64,000 nucleotides of DNA from Aquabacter sp965279295 (GCA_965279295.1 CBDIHQ010000011.1), one strand, 5' to 3'; numbered from the stretch's first letter, positions 1 through 8,802 are shown. The notes: a model not told the origin generated them from the sequence alone. Made by a program: numbers and translations.

Positions 1-112
1 TCGTCTTGCCCGTGCCGGCGCCGCCGAGAACCATGATGGTTCCGGCCCCGGCCTCGATGTGGCGCACCGCCTCGGCGGCGCCTGCGCCTGGATCGACGGG
101 GAGGATGCTCAC
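1..112 (-). CDS. P-loop NTPase, N-terminal fragment (runs off the window)
   Basis: Only the first 37 codons are present. They start from a GTG that overlaps the adenosine kinase stop codon (GTGA). Residues about 28-36 read VLGGAGTGKT, a Walker A nucleotide-binding loop preceded by a hydrophobic strand. A Walker A this close to the N-terminus, after a short Ala/Glu-rich helix, is common in UvrD-like helicases and some AAA-type ATPases, but nothing else is visible. The overlap implies co-transcription with the upstream kinase. The ATP-binding call is secure; the family is not. Confidence 0.6.
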   Translation of the reverse strand, partial: MSILPVDPGAGAAEAVRHIEAGAGTIMVLGGAGTGKT

Positions 113-1110
113 CTGATGAGACCAGCCTCTTTGGCAAGGTCCGCCAAGGTCTTCTGCGGCCGCGCCCCGATGTGGGAGATCACCTCCGCCGCCGCCATTG
201 CGCCGAGGCGCAGCGAGGTCGCGGGGTCGATGCCGCGCGCGTGGCCGAAGAGGAAGCCGGCGGCGAACAGGTCGCCCGCGCCCGTTGTGTCGACCACTTC
301 GATCACGGGATAGGCCGGCACTGTAACCGTGGCGCCATCCGCGGTGAACAGGGCACCCGTCTCGCCCCGAGTTACGACCGCCTGCTTGGCATCCGCACGC
401 AGCGATACCAGAGCCGCCTCGAAGTCGCCGGTCTCATACAGCGCCTTCACCTCGGATTCGTTCGCGAACACCAGATCGACGACCCCGGTGCGCATCAAAT
501 CGAGGAACTCGGCGCGGTAGCGGCTGACGCAGAAGGCGTCCGAGAGGGTCAGCGCGACCTGCCGGCCGGCGGCATGGGCGATCTCCGCCGCGGCGAGAAA
601 CGCCTGCTTCGCGGCCGGCGGATCCCACAGATAGCCTTCCAGATAGACGATGGCGGCGCTCTCAACCGTGGCGCGGTCGATGTGCGCTGACGTCAGGTTC
701 TGGGCCGCGCCGAGGTAGGTGTTCATGGTGCGCTCGCCGTCCGGCGTCACCAGGACGAGGCAGCGCGCGGTGGAGGGGCCATCGGACGCCGCCGGGGTCT
801 CATAGGCGACACCCGCCGCGCGAATGTCGTGGCCGAACACCTCGCCCAGCCCGTCGTCCCGCACCAGCCCGATGAAGCCGGCGCGCCCGCCCAGCGAGGC
901 AATGCCGGTGGCGGTGTTCGCGGCGGAACCGCCGGAAATCTCGATCCCCGGCCCCATGGCCTGGTAGACCGCTTCGGCGCGCGCCTCATCGATCAGGGTC
1001 ATGGAGCCTTTCGGCATGCCCTGGGCGAGAAGAAAATCCTCCTCGGTGCGCGAGAGGACATCGACAATCGCATTGCCGATGGCGAGGACATCAAGGGTCG
1101 CTGAAGGCAC
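109..1110 (-). CDS. adenosine kinase, PfkB/ribokinase family
   Basis: This 333-residue cytoplasmic sugar/nucleoside kinase probably phosphorylates adenosine to AMP in purine salvage. The N-terminal strand contains IGNAIVD, the PfkB signature region GGSAANT lies at about 60-66, and the C-terminal signature DTTGAGDLFAAGFL carries the catalytic Asp and anion hole. The set IGNAIVD, KGSMTLID and SGGSAANT matches the bacterial adenosine kinase clade rather than ribokinase. I chose the GTG at 1110 because homologues have only a few residues before the first strand; an upstream GTG at 1152 would add 14 residues. The P-loop gene follows with overlapping stop and start. Family is certain; substrate rests on similarity. 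Confidence 0.85.
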   Translation of the reverse strand: MPSATLDVLAIGNAIVDVLSRTEEDFLLAQGMPKGSMTLIDEARAEAVYQAMGPGIEISGGSAANTATGIASLGGRAGFIGLVRDDGLGEVFGHDIRAAGVAYETPAASDGPSTARCLVLVTPDGERTMNTYLGAAQNLTSAHIDRATVESAAIVYLEGYLWDPPAAKQAFLAAAEIAHAAGRQVALTLSDAFCVSRYRAEFLDLMRTGVVDLVFANESEVKALYETGDFEAALVSLRADAKQAVVTRGETGALFTADGATVTVPAYPVIEVVDTTGAGDLFAAGFLFGHARGIDPATSLRLGAMAAAEVISHIGARPQKTLADLAKEAGLIR

Positions 1111-1337
1111 GGGGAGACAACTCCGGATCAAGTGTGGCGGCAGCCCTAGCACTGCGACGATGGCTCCGGCAACGCGGGCGTCCCCGCGCTGGATACCAAA
1201 TCTTCAGATTCCCCTTGAAAAGAGCCCAAACCCCCGCAATGTCAGCCTCGGTCACGTCCCGGTCAGGCGGGAATGGCGGGTGGCGTTGAAAGTGGCGAAG
1301 CCGGGGGCATCGCCGCTTTCAGGGGAAAGGTGATGGG

Positions 1338-2681
1338 ATGGCTCGGAAATATTTCGGCACGGACGGCGTTCGAGGCCGCGCCAACAGTACGCTGACGGCG
1401 GATCTGGCGCTGCGGGTCGGTATGGCCGCCGGCCTGGTGTTTCGGCGCGGCGAGCACCGCCACCGGGTCGTGATCGGCAAGGACACCCGGCTTTCCGGCT
1501 ATATGATAGAGAATTCGCTGGTCGCCGGCTTCACCTCGGTGGGCATGGACGTGCTGCTGCTCGGCCCGATGCCGACGCCGGCCGTCGGCATGCTCACGCG
1601 TTCCATGCGCGCCGATCTCGGGGTGATGATCTCCGCTTCCCATAATCCGTTCGACGACAACGGCATCAAGCTGTTTGGGCCGGACGGCTTCAAGCTGTCC
1701 GACGCCATCGAGATGGAAATCGAGGAGCTGATCGACCAGGAACTGGCGAAGAAGCTCGCCAAGCCGGCGGAAATCGGCCGGGCCCGCCGCCTGGAAGGCG
1801 TGCACGCGCGCTATATCGAATATGCCAAGCGCACCCTGCCCCGCGACCAGTCGTTCGACGGCCTGCGGGTGGTGGTGGATTGCGCCAATGGCGCTGGATA
1901 CCGCGTCGCGCCGGAGGCCCTGTGGGAGCTTGGCGCGGACGTGGTGGCCATCGGCACCGAGCCGGACGGGCTCAACATCAACCGCGATGTGGGCTCCACT
2001 TCTCCCGCCGCGCTGGCGGCGAAGGTGCGTGAAGTGCGCGCCGACATCGGCGTCGCCCTCGACGGCGATGCGGACCGCGTCATCATCGTCGACGAGAAGG
2101 GCCATATCATCGACGGCGACCAGATCATGGCGGTGGTCGCGGAAAGCTTCCTCGAAGACGGGCGCCTTTCGCGCGACGGCATCGTCGCCACCGTCATGTC
2201 CAACCTCGGGCTGGAGCGGCATCTGAAAAGCATCGGCCTCACCCTCGCCCGCACCTCGGTGGGCGACCGCTACGTGCTCGAGCGCATGCGTGCGGACGGA
2301 TACAATCTGGGCGGCGAGCAATCCGGCCATATCATCATGTCCGACTATTCCACCACGGGCGATGGCCTGCTCGCGGCGCTCCAGGTGCTCGCGGTCGTGG
2401 CGCGGCGGAACCGGCCGGTGTCCGAGATATGCCATCGCTTCGAGCCGCTGCCGCAGATTCTCAAGAATGTCCGCTACGCCTCGGGCCAGCCGCTTCAGAA
2501 CGAGGCGGTGATCATCGCCATCGCCGAGGCCGAGCGTCGCCTCGCCAATCACGGCCGCCTCCTGATCCGCCCCTCCGGCACCGAACCGGTGATCCGCGTG
2601 ATGGGCGAAGGGGACGACCGCGACTTGGTGGAGACGGTGGTGGACGATGTGATCGACGCGCTGCGGAAGGCGGCGGCCTGA
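1338..2681 (+). CDS. glmM: phosphoglucosamine mutase
   Basis: GlmM interconverts glucosamine-6-phosphate and glucosamine-1-phosphate, feeding UDP-GlcNAc synthesis for peptidoglycan and LPS in the cytosol. The 447-residue protein has the usual full length. It shows the active-site loop SASHNP with the phosphorylated Ser at 101, the Mg-binding DGDADR loop near 240, the sugar-binding GGEQSGH near 325 and the C-terminal phosphate-binding RPSGTEPVIRV. The ATG at 1338 follows a purine-rich AGGGGAAAGG. It is divergent from the adenosine kinase, leaving roughly 230 bp between starts in which both promoters must lie. Confidence 0.97.
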   Translation: MARKYFGTDGVRGRANSTLTADLALRVGMAAGLVFRRGEHRHRVVIGKDTRLSGYMIENSLVAGFTSVGMDVLLLGPMPTPAVGMLTRSMRADLGVMISASHNPFDDNGIKLFGPDGFKLSDAIEMEIEELIDQELAKKLAKPAEIGRARRLEGVHARYIEYAKRTLPRDQSFDGLRVVVDCANGAGYRVAPEALWELGADVVAIGTEPDGLNINRDVGSTSPAALAAKVREVRADIGVALDGDADRVIIVDEKGHIIDGDQIMAVVAESFLEDGRLSRDGIVATVMSNLGLERHLKSIGLTLARTSVGDRYVLERMRADGYNLGGEQSGHIIMSDYSTTGDGLLAALQVLAVVARRNRPVSEICHRFEPLPQILKNVRYASGQPLQNEAVIIAIAEAERRLANHGRLLIRPSGTEPVIRVMGEGDDRDLVETVVDDVIDALRKAAA

Positions 2682-2812
2682 GGGCCGCCACCTCTGCTTT
2701 CCCGCGATCAGGGCAAAGCCGCATACACGATCCGTTAGGGTTAACCGGTGCTTAAGCGTCCCGTGCGAGCTTACCCTCGGCCGCCGGTTCGCGCGGCTCA
2801 TGGACCTTGCGC

Positions 2813-3499
2813 ATGCCGTATCGCTTTCGTTGCCTGATGCTCGCCCTCGCCGCGCTCGCTGGTGTGGCGATTTCGTGCACGCCGGCCAGCGCCGCTGACC
2901 CGGCGATGCCTGTGCTCGGCAGAGAAGGCGACTTCTCGCTTGCGCTGCCGGACCTTGAGGAGCAGATGCCCTCAAGCTGGTATGTGCGCATCGATGGTGG
3001 CGGATCGCGGATCGACGAGGGCACGGCGACCTTCGGCCGGGCCATCCGCCCTTATGGCGGCGCCCGCGGCTGGACCCTGGGCGTGGGGCTGGGCTACCGG
3101 TTCGCGCCTCAGATTCGCGCCGACGTGACCGCCGATTTTACCAGCCACAACAGGCTGACGGAAAACACCTTTCTCGCCAACGCCTATTGGGATATCGCCA
3201 CCTGGAACAAGCTCACGCCCTATGTCGGTGCGGGCATCGGCGCGGGGTCGGTGTCATTGTCGTCGCGGGCGCCTGTTGCGCGGATTCCCGATCTTGACCG
3301 CAACGATTGGCAATTCGCCTGGGCCCTCATGGCTGGGGTCGCCTGGACGATAACGCCGGATATCACCTTCAACGCTGGATATCGTTACCTGGATTTGGGC
3401 GCGCCCACATTCACCACCGACGCCAGCCCGCTGCCGCTCAAGCTGTCCGGCGTCCAGGAACAGCAATTCCGCATCGGCCTGCGCTTCGGGCTGAAGTAG
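2813..3499 (+). CDS. outer-membrane beta-barrel protein
   Basis: The 228-residue product starts with a clear Sec signal peptide (basic N-region, hydrophobic LMLALAALAGVAI, likely cleavage after PASA). The mature part has alternating amphipathic strands rich in Gly and aromatics, such as GWTLGVGLGYRF, TPYVGAGIGAG and ITFNAGYRYLDLG, ending in FRIGLRFGLK. This is the pattern of the small Opacity/Omp25-31-like eight-stranded barrels common in Rhizobiales outer membranes. The start is the ATG at 2813, six bases after an alternative TTG. It stands alone after glmM and is convergent with the response regulator. Its specific role is unknown. Confidence 0.85.
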   Translation: MPYRFRCLMLALAALAGVAISCTPASAADPAMPVLGREGDFSLALPDLEEQMPSSWYVRIDGGGSRIDEGTATFGRAIRPYGGARGWTLGVGLGYRFAPQIRADVTADFTSHNRLTENTFLANAYWDIATWNKLTPYVGAGIGAGSVSLSSRAPVARIPDLDRNDWQFAWALMAGVAWTITPDITFNAGYRYLDLGAPTFTTDASPLPLKLSGVQEQQFRIGLRFGLK

Positions 3500-3509
3500 G
3501 CCCAAGGGA

Positions 3510-3908
3510 TCAGCGCGTCGTCCTCGGAATTAGGGCGGATATTCGCGTGACGGCATCCTGCGCGATATAGGGCTTCGGCAGAAAGCCGGTGGCCCAGCTC
3601 ACGACGCTGCCATCAAGATGGCCTGACGTGACCAGCACGGGCAGGTCGGGCTTCTGTGCCTTCAGCCGGCGGGCAAGTTCCAGCCCGTCGAACGCGCCTG
3701 GCATGCGAACGTCGGTAAACACCAGATCCACCGCTAGGCCCTCGCGCACCAACGCATCGGCCTCGACCGCGCTGACCGCTTCGACCACCTTGAAGCCTTG
3801 TGCCCGCAACGCATCACAGATCACGAAGCGCACGAGCACCTCGTCCTCGACCACCAGGATCGTGGTCGGCATCCCTGCCGCATTCGTGGCTTCCAGGGCC
3901 TCCCCCAT
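3510..3908 (-). CDS. single-domain response regulator (receiver domain)
   Basis: The 132-residue product consists only of a CheY-like receiver domain. The acidic pair ED at 21-22, the phospho-acceptor Asp66 in FTDVRMPG, the conserved Thr/Ser switch in LVTSGH and the Lys in FLPKPY are all present. There is no DNA-binding output domain, so it probably acts as a phosphorelay intermediate or by protein contact. No histidine kinase is adjacent. The upstream frame is open well beyond this ATG, but the extension looks non-coding; a G-run seven bases before the ATG is a possible ribosome binding site. Confidence 0.88.
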   Translation of the reverse strand: MGEALEATNAAGMPTTILVVEDEVLVRFVICDALRAQGFKVVEAVSAVEADALVREGLAVDLVFTDVRMPGAFDGLELARRLKAQKPDLPVLVTSGHLDGSVVSWATGFLPKPYIAQDAVTRISALIPRTTR

Positions 3909-4069
3909 TTTCTTTTGCCCCCAATTAACGTCCCACAACACCGGCGGATGCGAATAGTTCCGCTTAAGTAATTGAGGGCGGGGTCGCCTTCCGGAAAGGC
4001 CGCGTGTGGCCTCTGAGGCCCGACATTGGAGAGGGTACATCAGCCCGCTTGACGCCCGGCGCGCGCATC

Positions 4070-4089
4070 TATTAACTATCGAGTTAATA
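4070..4089. promoter_or_regulatory. 20-bp palindrome, candidate operator of the 4.1-8.8 kb operon
   Basis: TATTAACT-ATCG-AGTTAATA is a perfect inverted repeat of 8-bp arms around a 4-bp spacer. It sits in an AT-rich patch of about 40 bp, unlike the surrounding GC-rich DNA, and ends 42 bp before the start codon of the ABC permease gene. Its size and position fit a dimeric repressor site (for example GntR type). No regulator gene is adjacent, so the binding protein is unknown. Confidence 0.55.
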
Positions 4090-4131
4090 AAGCTACAAAC
4101 TAAAAACCACATAGCTCCAGGGAGGAGCGCC

Positions 4132-4941
4132 ATGGCGCAAACCAAACGCCGCCGGACCATCATGAGCGTGATAAACGGCCCCTGGATTCGGCCCGCCTTG
4201 TTCATGCTGGCGACGATCGTGATGTGGGACCTTGCCATCAAGGTGTTCAACATTCCGCCGTATCAGGTCCCCTCGCCGGTGGATGTCATCATCACCCTCT
4301 ATAAGGAATGGCCGCTGCTGCTGCGCGAGGCGGTGCCGACGACCACGGCGACCTTGGCGGGCTTCCTGCTCTCCGCCCTGTTCGGCATTCCGGTGGCGAT
4401 GTTGATCGCCTCCTCGAAGACGGTGGAGAGCTACATCTACCCGCTCCTGGTGTTCTCCCAGTCGATCCCCAAGATCGCCATCGCGCCGCTGTTCGTGGTG
4501 TGGTTCGGCTTCGGCATTTTCCCCAAGGTGATTTCGGCCTTCCTGCTGGGCTTCTTTCCCGTGGTGGTCGCCGCCGTGCAGGGCTTCAAGTCAGTGGACC
4601 CCGACCTTCTGGACCTCGCGCGCTCCATGGAAGCCAAGGGGCTCCAGACCTTCCGCATGGTCAGCCTGCCGTTCGCCACCCCCGCCATCTTTGCCGGGCT
4701 GAAAGTCTCCGTGACTCTGGCCGTGGTCGGCGCGGTGGTGGGCGAATTCGTCGGCTCCAACTCCGGCATCGGCTACGTGCTCCAGCGGTCCATCGGCAAT
4801 TTCGAGCTGCCGATGATGTTCGCCGCTTTGGTGGTGCTCTCGATGATCGGCGTGATCCTGTTCTGGATCATCGACATCATCGAGCGTGTCTCGATCCCCT
4901 GGCACGCCAGCCAGCGACGCGACTTCGTGGTCGCAGCCTGA
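4132..4941 (+). CDS. ABC transporter permease, BPD/SsuC-TauC type
   Basis: This 269-residue inner-membrane permease has about six transmembrane helices. It carries the permease EAA-type loop around LDLARSMEAKGLQTFRMVSLP, which contacts the ATPase. It resembles the NitT/TauT/SsuC class that imports small organic anions or thiamine-pyrimidine-like compounds. The ATG at 4132 has a strong GGGAGGAG ribosome binding site; the frame is open upstream but without coding character. It is the first gene of an operon with an ATPase and three soluble enzymes. No periplasmic binding protein is encoded nearby, so the transported substrate is not known. Confidence 0.9.
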   Translation: MAQTKRRRTIMSVINGPWIRPALFMLATIVMWDLAIKVFNIPPYQVPSPVDVIITLYKEWPLLLREAVPTTTATLAGFLLSALFGIPVAMLIASSKTVESYIYPLLVFSQSIPKIAIAPLFVVWFGFGIFPKVISAFLLGFFPVVVAAVQGFKSVDPDLLDLARSMEAKGLQTFRMVSLPFATPAIFAGLKVSVTLAVVGAVVGEFVGSNSGIGYVLQRSIGNFELPMMFAALVVLSMIGVILFWIIDIIERVSIPWHASQRRDFVVAA

Positions 4942-4998
4942 GTGGGTACCGGGCGCACCGCGCCCGGTTGAGAGCGACCGATCGTCAAGGAACTTGAA

Positions 4999-5862
4999 AT
5001 GGCCCGACCGCACCTCAGGCTCGCCAGCGAAAATACCGCCAGCGAAAATCTTGCCGGCGCCAATCTTGCCGGCGAAGCCCCCACGCCCGCATCCCGCCCG
5101 ATCATCGAAATGAAGGGGGTCTCCAAGACCTACCGCACGCGAGACGGCGATGTGCCCTCGCTGAAGCCCATCGACTTCACCATCAACGAAGGTGAATTCC
5201 TGGTGGTGGTGGGGCCCTCGGGCTGCGGCAAGTCCACCTTGCTGAAGATGGTGGCCGGGCTGATGCCGCCCTCCACCGGCGAAATCCGCGTCGAGGGAAA
5301 AGTCATTCTCCAGCCGCATGCGGGCGTCGGCGTGGTGTTCCAGCAGCCGCTTTTGCTGCCGTGGCGCAGCGTGTTCTCCAACGTGATGATGCCGGTGGAG
5401 GTGAAGGGGCTGGACAAGGCGACCTACGCCAAGCGAGCCTATGAATTGCTTGAGATGGCCGGGCTTGCCGACTTTGCCGGGAAATACCCCTGGCAGCTGT
5501 CCGGCGGCATGCAGCAGCGCGCTTCCATCTGCCGGGCGCTGGTCCACGACCCCAAGATCGTTCTGATGGACGAGCCGTTCGGCGCGCTCGATGCCATGAC
5601 GCGCGAGAAGATGAACGTGGAGCTGCAACGCATCCAACGCGCCACCGGCAAGACCATATTGTTCATCACGCACTCCATCCCGGAGGCGGTGTTCCTGGCT
5701 GATCGCGTGCTGGTAATGAGCGAGCGGCCCGGCACCATCGCCGCCGTCTACGACGTGAATCTGGAGCGCCCGCGCACGCTCGACGTGATGGCCGACCCGG
5801 TGTTCGTGTCGCTGACGCAGAAGATCCGCCACCATTTTTACGCTCACGGCGGCCTCGACTGA
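4999..5862 (+). CDS. ABC transporter ATP-binding protein, SsuB/TauB type
   Basis: This 287-residue ATPase energises the upstream permease. Walker A is GPSGCGKST near residue 72, the Q-loop is VVFQQPLLLPWRS, the signature is LSGGMQQR, Walker B is IVLMDEP and the switch His is in FITHSIPEA. The PWRS sequence after the Q-loop is typical of the NitT/TauT/SsuB ATPases. The first 35 residues are low-complexity, with near-repeats of ASEN and LAG, and are not part of the domain. AAGGAAC precedes the ATG. Its stop shares a base with the next start (TGATG), so translation is coupled. Confidence 0.92.
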   Translation: MARPHLRLASENTASENLAGANLAGEAPTPASRPIIEMKGVSKTYRTRDGDVPSLKPIDFTINEGEFLVVVGPSGCGKSTLLKMVAGLMPPSTGEIRVEGKVILQPHAGVGVVFQQPLLLPWRSVFSNVMMPVEVKGLDKATYAKRAYELLEMAGLADFAGKYPWQLSGGMQQRASICRALVHDPKIVLMDEPFGALDAMTREKMNVELQRIQRATGKTILFITHSIPEAVFLADRVLVMSERPGTIAAVYDVNLERPRTLDVMADPVFVSLTQKIRHHFYAHGGLD

Positions 5863-7250
5863 TGGACGCCCCGCGCCTCAAGCTGCGCGAGATCGAGCTG
5901 TTCGAGCGGCCTGTGAACTTCCGCGCGCCGTTCCGCTTCGGCGCGGTGACGGTGGAAAGCGCATCGCAGGCTTTCGTGCGGGTCACGGCGGAATTTCCCG
6001 ATGGTCGGCAGGTGATCGGCGGCACCGCCGAATTGATGGTGCCGAAATGGTTCGACAAGCGGCCCCATCTCGACGTCGCCGATACGGTGGATGAATTGCG
6101 CACCGCGCTGCTCTGGGCGCGCGCGCTTTATCTTGAGGGCGAGGCCGATACCGCCTTCGGCCTGCACGCGACGCGCTACGGCGCGCACATGGCGCGGTGC
6201 GCAAACGCAGGCATTCCCGCGCTCGCCGCCGCTTTTGGACCTGCCGAAATCGACAAAGCCATCCTCGACGCGCTGCTGCGAGGGCTGGGGCTCGATGTCT
6301 TCCGAGGCCTTCGTGCGAATGCGGGCGGCCTCGACGGCCGGCTGACGCCTGACCTCTCCGACGACACCATTTCCGCTTTTCTCGAAACCCGTACCCCACA
6401 AGCGCGCGTCGCCCTGCGCCATACGGTTGGGATGATGGACCCGCTGGAGGGGCCGGACGGCATCGCCGCGCTTGGGGCGCGCGACAAGGTCCGCTATTTC
6501 AAGCTCAAGCTGTCCGGCGACCTCGATGCGGACAGAGCGCGGCTTGCGCAGATCGCCGCCCATCTCCCCGACAATAGCCAGGTCAGCCTGGACGCCAACG
6601 AGCAATATCCCGACGCGAATGCCCTGACCGCCCTGGCCGAGGCGATCACGCGGGATCCCGCCCTCGCGCGCATCGCCCAGCGCATGCTGTATCTGGAACA
6701 GCCGCTGCCGCGCGAGAAGACCTTCGCGGCCGCCCTGCCGTCCCTGCCCTTCGATGTCATCATCGACGAGGCGGACGACGGCTATGGTGCCTTCCCCGCC
6801 GCCCGCGCTCTCGGCTATGCCGGCGTGTCGTCCAAATCCTGCAAGGGCTTCTACAAATCCCTGCTCAACGGCGCGCGGGCGCAGGCCAATGGCGGCTTCC
6901 TCACGGCTGAGGACCTGACCTGCCAGGCAGGTCTGGCGGTGCAGCAGGACACGGCGCTGGTCGCCTTCCTCGGCCTCACGCACGCCGAGCGCAACGGCCA
7001 TCATTATGCCGACGGCTTCGACAGGGCGCCGGAAGCTGAGGCGTTCCTTCGCGCCCATCCCGCCTTCTATGAGCACACCGCAGGCAATATGCGACTCGCC
7101 GTCGGTGACGGCTTTCTCGATACCGCTTCCCTTGCCGTGCCCGGTTTCGCCTCCTCGGTCCTGCCCGATTGGGACCGCCTTGCCCCCCTCACGGTGCCGG
7201 GCGCGACCGCGCGCGACCGCCAGCCTGCCATTGCCGAGGCCGCACAATGA
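5862..7250 (+). CDS. enolase-superfamily enzyme (mandelate racemase / muconate lactonizing type), substrate unknown
   Basis: The 462-residue protein has an N-terminal capping region and a C-terminal TIM barrel. The order of active-site elements is readable: YFKLKLSGD near 210 gives a KxK motif at the end of the second strand, SLDANEQY gives the first metal Asp, LEQPLP the metal Glu, IIDEADD the third acidic ligand, and VSSKSCKGFYKS a lysine-rich sixth strand. Lysines on both faces fit proton abstraction as in epimerases, cycloisomerases or dehydratases. It is longer than most members. It is sandwiched between the transporter and the cupin with overlapping starts and stops, so it probably acts on the imported compound. 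The reaction is inferred only at superfamily level. Confidence 0.8.
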   Translation: MDAPRLKLREIELFERPVNFRAPFRFGAVTVESASQAFVRVTAEFPDGRQVIGGTAELMVPKWFDKRPHLDVADTVDELRTALLWARALYLEGEADTAFGLHATRYGAHMARCANAGIPALAAAFGPAEIDKAILDALLRGLGLDVFRGLRANAGGLDGRLTPDLSDDTISAFLETRTPQARVALRHTVGMMDPLEGPDGIAALGARDKVRYFKLKLSGDLDADRARLAQIAAHLPDNSQVSLDANEQYPDANALTALAEAITRDPALARIAQRMLYLEQPLPREKTFAAALPSLPFDVIIDEADDGYGAFPAARALGYAGVSSKSCKGFYKSLLNGARAQANGGFLTAEDLTCQAGLAVQQDTALVAFLGLTHAERNGHHYADGFDRAPEAEAFLRAHPAFYEHTAGNMRLAVGDGFLDTASLAVPGFASSVLPDWDRLAPLTVPGATARDRQPAIAEAAQ

Positions 7251-7594
7251 CAACGCAGAATTACATGATCGCCCGCCTGGAGGATGTGCCGGCCGTGCCC
7301 TGCCCCTGCGGCTTCGCGCGGCGCGCCTTCAGCACCGAGGACAACACGACCGCGACCGTGCACCTCACCGACATCACCGAGGATGCGCGCGTGCACTACC
7401 ACAAGCGCATGACCGAGATTTACGTCATCCTCGAAGGCGAGGGCGAAATGGAGTTGGACGGCGCGCGCGTGCCGGTCTCGCCCCTCACGTCTATTTTCAT
7501 CAAACCGGGATGCCGCCACCGCGCCATCGGCAAGATGCGCATCCTGATTGTCCCGATCCCCGCGTTCGATCACCACGACGAATGGTTTGACTGA
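7247..7594 (+). CDS. small cupin-domain protein
   Basis: The 115-residue single-domain cupin has the first motif HYHKRMTEIYVILEGEGE, supplying the two His and the Glu of a metal site. The second motif FIKPGCRHRA supplies the last His. Such proteins are often isomerases, epimerases or small-molecule binding proteins. The ATG at 7247 overlaps the stop of the enolase-family gene (ATGA), and its own stop overlaps the DUF993 gene. An N-terminal CPCG motif is present. It probably handles an intermediate of the same pathway; the exact function is not known. Confidence 0.85.
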   Translation: MTTQNYMIARLEDVPAVPCPCGFARRAFSTEDNTTATVHLTDITEDARVHYHKRMTEIYVILEGEGEMELDGARVPVSPLTSIFIKPGCRHRAIGKMRILIVPIPAFDHHDEWFD

Positions 7595-8757
7595 TGCCCG
7601 CGCTCCTTCTTCCCACCGCCTCCGGTCGCGTCGAGACCTATCGCACCGGCGAGCCCTCGCCGTTTCCCACCAAGCAGGCGGGGCCGTTCAACCGGATCGC
7701 CTTCGGCGCCGCCCACATGGTCGCCGACCCGCTGCGCGCGCAAAACCCCTGGATCGACGCCGCCATCGATTGGGACCGCACCATCGCCTATCGCGAGCAT
7801 CTGTGGGACCTCGGCCTCTCCGTCGCCGAAGCCATGGACACCGCGCAGCGCGGCATGGGGGTGGACTGGCCGACCTCCCTGGAATTGATCCGCCGTTCGG
7901 TCTCGGCCGCCAAGGCACGCGGCGCGGGTGTCTATTCCGGCGCCGGCACGGACCATCTCGCGCCCGAGGCCGCGCGCTCCCTGGACGATGTGATCCGCGC
8001 CTATGAGGAGCAGATCGAGGCCATCGAAGCGGTAGACGGCAAGATCATCCTCATGGCCTCGCGGGCGCTCGCCCGTGTCGCGCGCGGGCCGGAGGATTAC
8101 GGCCGGGTCTATGACCGGGTGCTCTCGCAGGTGAAGGAGCCGGTCATCATCCACTGGCTGGGCGATATGTTCGACCCCGCGCTTGCCGGATATTGGGGCA
8201 CGCGCGACCTTGGCGCGGCGCTCGATACCGCCGTCGAGGTCATCAACCGCAACGCCGCCAAGGTGGACGGCGTGAAGGTGTCGCTGCTCGACAAGGATTT
8301 TGAGATTGCCATGCGCCGGCGCCTCGCCAAGGGCGTGCGCATGTATACCGGCGACGACTTCAATTATGCCGAGCTGATCGCAGGGGACGCGGAGGGCTAT
8401 TCCGACGCGCTGCTAGGTATTTTCGATGCCATCGCGCCGGCCGCGTCCGCCGCACTCACGGCGCTGGCGAGCGGGGATGAGGGCGCGTTCCACCGCATTC
8501 TCGCGCCCACGGTCCCACTCTCACGGCACATTTTCCAGGCGCCCACGCGCTTCTATAAGACCGGCATCGTCTTCATGGCCTATCTCAACGGCCATCAAGA
8601 CCATTTCACCATGGTCGGCGGCCAGGAAAGCGCCCGCTCGACACTGCATCTGGCGGACCTGTTCCGGCTGGCGGATGCAGCCGGCCTGCTGCGCGACCCC
8701 GACCTCGCCGCCGCCCGCGCCCGGCCGGTGTTCGCGGCCCACGGCATCGCGGCTTAA
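7594..8757 (+). CDS. DUF993 family protein (dihydrodipicolinate-synthase-like TIM barrel)
   Basis: The 387-residue protein matches my recollection of the DUF993 family along its whole length, including AHMVADPL, EAMDTAQRGMGVDW, HWLGDMFDPALAGYW, VDGVKVSLLDKDFE, YTGDDFNY and the C-terminal FTMVGGQESARS. The family is predicted to be a class I aldolase-like TIM barrel. The lysine in VKVSLL is a plausible Schiff-base residue, but that assignment is inference. It ends the five-gene operon, and a hairpin follows within 20 bases. A catabolic retro-aldol step on the product of the enolase-type enzyme would make sense, but no substrate is established. Confidence 0.82.
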   Translation: MPALLLPTASGRVETYRTGEPSPFPTKQAGPFNRIAFGAAHMVADPLRAQNPWIDAAIDWDRTIAYREHLWDLGLSVAEAMDTAQRGMGVDWPTSLELIRRSVSAAKARGAGVYSGAGTDHLAPEAARSLDDVIRAYEEQIEAIEAVDGKIILMASRALARVARGPEDYGRVYDRVLSQVKEPVIIHWLGDMFDPALAGYWGTRDLGAALDTAVEVINRNAAKVDGVKVSLLDKDFEIAMRRRLAKGVRMYTGDDFNYAELIAGDAEGYSDALLGIFDAIAPAASAALTALASGDEGAFHRILAPTVPLSRHIFQAPTRFYKTGIVFMAYLNGHQDHFTMVGGQESARSTLHLADLFRLADAAGLLRDPDLAAARARPVFAAHGIAA

Positions 8758-8773
8758 GGGAGCCGTAGAAACA

Positions 8774-8802
8774 ATCGTGGCCGGGATTGCCCTGGCCACG
8801 AT
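8774..8802. terminator. bidirectional terminator between convergent genes
   Basis: A perfect 9-bp inverted repeat (ATCGTGGCC / GGCCACGAT) flanks an 11-nt loop. It lies between the end of the DUF993 gene and the end of ppa, which converge. There is no strong T tract, so termination is inferred from position and stem quality. Confidence 0.5.

Noticed and set aside
1263..2975. 570-codon open frame on the minus strand across glmM
   Set aside because: It is the antisense shadow of glmM in high-GC DNA; the opposite strand encodes a complete, well-conserved enzyme.
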